9,078 nucleotides of DNA from an uncultured bacterium (GTDB lineage: Bacteria > Actinomycetota > UBA4738 > HRBIN12): contig CALGFI010000175.1 of assembly GCA_937881155.1 (NCBI GenBank), positions 1 through 9,078 of the forward strand, in the 5' to 3' direction. Below the pieces are notes generated by a model. The model saw only the letters and a program-made list of their open reading frames with translations. It had not been told where the DNA came from and searched no databases. Of the stretch, positions 5,475 through 9,078 are shown piece after piece. The position numbers and the translations under genes are program-made. The stretch's first letter is position 1. Each line of letters starts with the position of its first letter.

Positions 5475-7033
5475 CCGGGACCCACGGTCTGGGCCTCGGG
5501 GGGAGGCCGGTATGAAGGCTGGACCTCGGCGCGGATGCCGCCCGGCAGACCTTCCTGATCCGTCTCGACCGCCCGAACCCATCTGACGACGCCGCTTGCG
5601 GATGGGTCGATCCTCTCGAGCACCGGCTTCGGGTACACGCCGATCACCACCATGAGCGCGACGATCGGCACGATGGCCGCGATCTCGCGCGGCAGGACGT
5701 CACGGATCCCGCGCCACCGGTCGACCGGCGGGCCCTCGAACGTCCGCTGGTACGCCCACAGCATGTAGACCGCTCCGAGGACTACGCCGGTCACCGCGAT
5801 CGCGCCGAAGAGCCGGTTCGAGCCGAACGCCCCCAGGATGACCAGGAACTCGCCGATGAAGTTGTTCAGTCCGGGCAAGCCGATCGACGAGAGCGACGCG
5901 ACGAGGAACGCCGCGGCGATACCCGGCGTGACCCGGGCGAGGCCGCCCATGTCGGCGATCTCGCGGGTGTGCGTGCGCTCGTACAGGATCCCCACGACGA
6001 GGAACAGCAATCCGGTCGACAACCCGTGATTCACCATCTGGATCACGGCGCCGCTCGTCCCCTCGGACGTGAGCGTGAAGATGCCGAGGACCACGAACCC
6101 CATGTGGCTCACCGACGAGTACGCGACCAGCCGCTTCACGTCCGTCTGCATCATGGCGACGATCGCGCCGTAGACGATGCCGATCAGCGCCAGCACGGCG
6201 ATCGCGTCGGCGAAATACCGGGCCGCCTCGGGGAACAGGTCCAGGTTGAATCGCAACATGCCGTACGGCCCGGCCTTCAGCAGGAGCGCGGCCAGCACGA
6301 TCGAGCCGAGCGTCGGGGCCTCCGTGTGGGCGTCGGGCAGCCAGGTGTGCAGTGGGAAGACCGGGACCTTGACGGCGAACCCGATGAAGAACGCCAGGAA
6401 CAGCCACCGCTGCTCGCCGACCGACAGCGACAGCTGCTCCAGCAGGCGGATGTCGAAGCTGCCCTGTCCGAACTGCTGCGAAGCCTGGGCCCACAGGTAC
6501 AGCAGACCGACGAGGATGAACGCCGAGCCGAGCATCGTGTACAGGAAGAACTTGACGCTCGCGTACACGCGGCGAGCCGACCCCCAGATCCCGATGATCA
6601 GGAACATCGGGAACAGCAGCGCCTCGAAGAACACGAAGAACAGGAGGACGTCGAGCGCGCAGAACGCGCCGATCACGACGGTCTGCAGGCCGAGTGTTAG
6701 CGCCATGAGCTCTCGGACGCGATGGGTGACGCCCCAGGCAGACAGGACGCCGATCGGGAACATCACCGCCGACAGGACGACGAGCCAGATGCTGAATCCG
6801 TCCACGCCGACCAGGTAGGAGAGTCCCACCGAGGAGACCCATTCGACCTGCTCGACGAGCTGGTAGCCGGAGGCCGACTGGTCGAACGCGGCGAGCGCGC
6901 CGACCGCGAACGCCAGGTCGGCCAGCATGACCGAGAGCGTCAGCCACTTCGCGTAGGCGTCGCTCAGCCCTCGCCACAGCAGGAACGGGATGCCGACGAG
7001 CGGGAGGAAGATGACGATGGTGAGCCAGGGCAT
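5471..7033 (-). CDS. nuoM: NADH-quinone oxidoreductase subunit M
   Basis: NuoM is the central antiporter-like proton-pumping subunit of the membrane arm. It has 520 residues. Key residues are E137 in FFVFFEALLFPM, K222 in GFAVKVPVFPLHTWLPDAH, K253 in LAALLLKAGPYG, H336 in MVNHGLSTG, and E395 in NNFIGEFLVILG, the terminal glutamate typical of NuoM. QTDVKRLVAYSSVSHMGFV (296-314) is the family signature. The ATG at 7033 lies 2 bp after the nuoL TGA, with GAGG about 8 bases upstream. The C-terminal 30 or so residues after WVRAVE are hydrophilic and proline-rich (VQPSYRPPPEAQ) and extend beyond the last membrane helix. The upstream in-frame extension within nuoL is a shadow. Confidence 0.97.
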   Translation of the reverse strand: MPWLTIVIFLPLVGIPFLLWRGLSDAYAKWLTLSVMLADLAFAVGALAAFDQSASGYQLVEQVEWVSSVGLSYLVGVDGFSIWLVVLSAVMFPIGVLSAWGVTHRVRELMALTLGLQTVVIGAFCALDVLLFFVFFEALLFPMFLIIGIWGSARRVYASVKFFLYTMLGSAFILVGLLYLWAQASQQFGQGSFDIRLLEQLSLSVGEQRWLFLAFFIGFAVKVPVFPLHTWLPDAHTEAPTLGSIVLAALLLKAGPYGMLRFNLDLFPEAARYFADAIAVLALIGIVYGAIVAMMQTDVKRLVAYSSVSHMGFVVLGIFTLTSEGTSGAVIQMVNHGLSTGLLFLVVGILYERTHTREIADMGGLARVTPGIAAAFLVASLSSIGLPGLNNFIGEFLVILGAFGSNRLFGAIAVTGVVLGAVYMLWAYQRTFEGPPVDRWRGIRDVLPREIAAIVPIVALMVVIGVYPKPVLERIDPSASGVVRWVRAVETDQEGLPGGIRAEVQPSYRPPPEAQTVGPG

Positions 7034-7035
7034 CG

Positions 7036-8916
7036 TCAGAACCTCAGCCCCACGATCAGCAGCAGCACGCCGGCGCCGAGCAGGAACACGAGCGCGTACT
7101 GCCTGACGAACCCCGACTGGAGGATCGGCGCGATCCTCGACGCCCGTCCGACCTCCTCCGCCACCTCGTTCACGGTGCCGTCGACGACGCTGTCGTCGAC
7201 GACGCGAACGCTGCGACTGAAGCCGGTTCCGGGTATCCGGACGAGCCACGCATACAGCGTGTTGACGTAGAACGCGTTCGACAGCCATCCCGCGAGCTCC
7301 GGCTGCCTTCTGGGGAAGGCTTCCCAAGCGACACGACCGGAGGCCCAGATCCACCACCCGAGCGCGACCGCGCCGATCGCGACGACGCTCCCGATGGCGA
7401 CGAGGACGCCCTCCGGCAGGCCGAGATGCGCGGCTTCCGGAGCGCCGAGCGTCGGCTCCAGGAACCGCTCGAGGACACCGCCCTCGGCCTGGAGTCCGAG
7501 GAGCAGGCCGGCGACGACGCCGCCCACGGCGAGGACCGCGAGCGGCGCGTGCATCGACCACTGCGCCTCGTGGGCGCGTCCCTCGTAGCGCTTGCTCCCG
7601 AAGAACGCCAGGAACAGCGGTCGCGAGATGTACAACGCCGACAGGAACGCGGCGACGAGCGCGACCACGTACGCGGCCGTCCGGCCGGACGTGCTGGCGA
7701 AGTTCACGATGTGGTCCTTGGCGAAGAACCCCGCGAGCGGCGGGATCCCCGCGAGCGACAACGCGCCGATCGCGAACCATACGGCGGAGATGGGCATGTC
7801 GCGTCGCAGATCGCCCATGCGCCGCAGGTCCGTCTCGTCGTGCAGGCCGTGCATGACGTTCCCGGCGGTGAGGAACAACAGAGCCTTGTAGAACGCGTGG
7901 CACACGAGCAGCAGCATCGCGCCGGTGTACGTGCCCATCCCGGCGGCGAAGAACATGAAGCCGATCTGGCTCATCGTGGAGTACGCGAGCGCGCGCTTGA
8001 TGTCGAACTGCCCGATCGAGGCGAGCGCGGCGTACACCGCCGAGATCAGCCCGATCACCAGCGCGACCGGCAACGCGATGTCCGACTGCTCGAACAGGAC
8101 GTGCGAGCGGACGACGAGGTAGACGCCCGCCGTCACCATCGTCGCGGCGTGGATCAGCGCCGAGACCGGTGTCGGCCCCTCCATCGCGTCGGGGAGCCAC
8201 ACGTGGAGCGGCAACTGCGCCGACTTCCCGACCGCGCCGGCGAGCAGCAGCAAGGAGATGGCGGTGAACGCGCCCTCGGAAGCGATCCCTTGACCCGCGC
8301 GCTCACCGAGGACCTCGGCGAAATCGAGCGACCCGAAGTGCACGAAGATCAGGACGATCCCGAGCAACATCGCCGAGTCCCCGATCCGCGTGGTGATGAA
8401 CGCTTTCTTCGCGGCCGAAGCCGCGGCCGGCCGGTCCCCCCAGTACCCGATCAACAGGTACGAGCACAGACCCACACCCTCCCAGCCCAGGTACAGCAGG
8501 AGGTAGTTGTCCGCCAAGACCAGCACGAGCATGAAGAAGACGAACAGGTTCAGGTAGGCGAAGAACCGATCAGGCCGCGCGTCGTGCTCCATGTAGCCGA
8601 CGGCGTACGCGTGGATCAACGCGCCGACACCGGTGACGACGAGCACCATCGTGATCGACAGCGGATCGACCCGGAACGCCGCGCTGAGCGAGAAGCGCCC
8701 TGCCGCGAACCACTCGTACAGACGAACGACGTGGGTTCGCTCCTCGCCGGGCGACGAGAGCAGGTCGAAGAGGATCACCAGACCCAGCACGAACCCGGCT
8801 CCGACGGCGATCGTCCCGAGCGGCCCGGCCAGTCGCCCCATCCTTCGGCCGACGAACAGGTTGGCCAGGGCGCCCCCGAGCGCGACCGCGGGGATCAGCC
8901 ACACGAGGTCCGGCAT
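7036..8916 (-). CDS. nuoL: NADH-quinone oxidoreductase subunit L
   Basis: NuoL is the distal antiporter-like pump at the tip of the membrane arm. It has 626 residues. Conserved residues are E146 in LYLGWEGVGLCSY, K231 in AGAVGKSAQLPLHVWLPDA, H256 in PVSALIHAATM, H340 and K344 in VCHAFYKALLFL, and K400-D401 in GFFAKD. FDIKRALAYSTMSQIG (304-319) is the family signature. The C-terminal part has a polar, probably amphipathic stretch (about 560-600, VRVVDDSVVDGTVNEVAEEV) and a final hydrophobic helix ending VLLLIVGLRF. This matches the lateral helix HL and anchoring helix known in NuoL. The ATG at 8916 follows the nuoK TGA by 2 bp, with GAGG six bases upstream. Confidence 0.97.
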   Translation of the reverse strand: MPDLVWLIPAVALGGALANLFVGRRMGRLAGPLGTIAVGAGFVLGLVILFDLLSSPGEERTHVVRLYEWFAAGRFSLSAAFRVDPLSITMVLVVTGVGALIHAYAVGYMEHDARPDRFFAYLNLFVFFMLVLVLADNYLLLYLGWEGVGLCSYLLIGYWGDRPAAASAAKKAFITTRIGDSAMLLGIVLIFVHFGSLDFAEVLGERAGQGIASEGAFTAISLLLLAGAVGKSAQLPLHVWLPDAMEGPTPVSALIHAATMVTAGVYLVVRSHVLFEQSDIALPVALVIGLISAVYAALASIGQFDIKRALAYSTMSQIGFMFFAAGMGTYTGAMLLLVCHAFYKALLFLTAGNVMHGLHDETDLRRMGDLRRDMPISAVWFAIGALSLAGIPPLAGFFAKDHIVNFASTSGRTAAYVVALVAAFLSALYISRPLFLAFFGSKRYEGRAHEAQWSMHAPLAVLAVGGVVAGLLLGLQAEGGVLERFLEPTLGAPEAAHLGLPEGVLVAIGSVVAIGAVALGWWIWASGRVAWEAFPRRQPELAGWLSNAFYVNTLYAWLVRIPGTGFSRSVRVVDDSVVDGTVNEVAEEVGRASRIAPILQSGFVRQYALVFLLGAGVLLLIVGLRF

Positions 8917-8918
8917 CG

Positions 8919-9077
8919 TCAGCCTCGCAGCAGGCTCACGTCGTCGACGATGGCGCTATGCCGCCGTCGGTACACGTTCAGGATGATCGCGAGGCCGACG
9001 ACGACCTCGGCCGCGGCGACGACCATCGAGAAGAACGCCAGCACCTGGCCGTCGAGCTCGTTGTGCATCCGGCTGAA
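8919..9077 (-). CDS. nuoK: NADH-quinone oxidoreductase subunit K, C-terminal part (begins outside the window)
   Basis: NuoK is a three-helix membrane subunit of the E-channel next to NuoH, NuoJ and NuoA. Only the last 52 residues are present. They read on from [20 protein letters not shown] through [19 protein letters not shown] to the end VDDVSLLRG. The Glu in [10 protein letters not shown] corresponds to the functionally important helix-3 glutamate (Glu72 in E. coli). The ending is typical of the family. The stop TGA at 8921-8919 is 2 bp from the nuoL start. The 5' part, and probably nuoJ, lie beyond the right edge. Confidence 0.95.
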   Translation of the reverse strand, partial: FSRMHNELDGQVLAFFSMVVAAAEVVVGLAIILNVYRRRHSAIVDDVSLLRG

Positions 9078-9078
9078 C

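Noticed and set aside
7034..8200. Possible nuoL-nuoM fusion through a minus-strand frame continuous with nuoM
   Set aside because: The extension is out of frame with nuoL, whose own motifs are complete to its stop at 7036. nuoM begins at a well-placed ATG at 7033.

Overview
The window is a high-GC bacterial locus in which every gene lies on the minus strand. It encodes membrane and connecting-arm subunits of respiratory complex I (NADH:quinone oxidoreductase, NDH-1) and one isoprenoid-chain synthase. High GC, frequent GTG starts, separate NuoB and NuoC proteins, a NuoI with a CTVCWKC...CPDWC first cluster motif, and a polyprenyl synthase next to nuoN all suggest an actinobacterium (Actinomycetota) or a similar high-GC Gram-positive. 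The phylum is my inference. No rRNA or other taxonomic marker is present.

Read in the direction of transcription (high to low coordinates): nuoK (3' end only, 9077-8919), nuoL (8916-7036), nuoM (7033-5471) and nuoN (5474-4026) form a tightly packed block with 2-bp gaps or 4-bp overlaps. After 82 bp comes a long-chain trans-polyprenyl diphosphate synthase (3943-2918). Its last eight codons and stop lie inside the second copy of a perfect 63-bp tandem repeat (2820-2945) that carries GC-rich inverted arms. A likely nuoA promoter with an extended -10 box follows, and then a second packed block: nuoA (2751-2386), nuoB (2395-1883), nuoC (1914-1390), nuoH (1393-386) and nuoI (385 to the window edge, 5' part only).

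The genes serve one system. NuoB and NuoI carry Fe-S clusters that pass electrons toward quinone, and NuoC is a peripheral-arm scaffold. NuoA, NuoH and NuoK form the quinone and E-channel end of the membrane arm. NuoL, NuoM and NuoN are the antiporter-like proton pumps. The polyprenyl synthase probably makes the side chain of the (mena)quinone that the complex reduces. All key charged residues of the pumps and all Fe-S cysteines visible here are intact.

The notable points are the gene order and what is missing. The order is K-L-M-N-synthase-A-B-C-H-I instead of A to N, and nuoC overlaps nuoH directly, so nuoD, E, F and G are absent from their usual place. The window may be the junction of two nuo operons, or one operon that has been permuted. 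I see no sign of an entirely new biological system. The repeat that supplies a gene's 3' end and the missing-nuoD layout are the items most worth checking.
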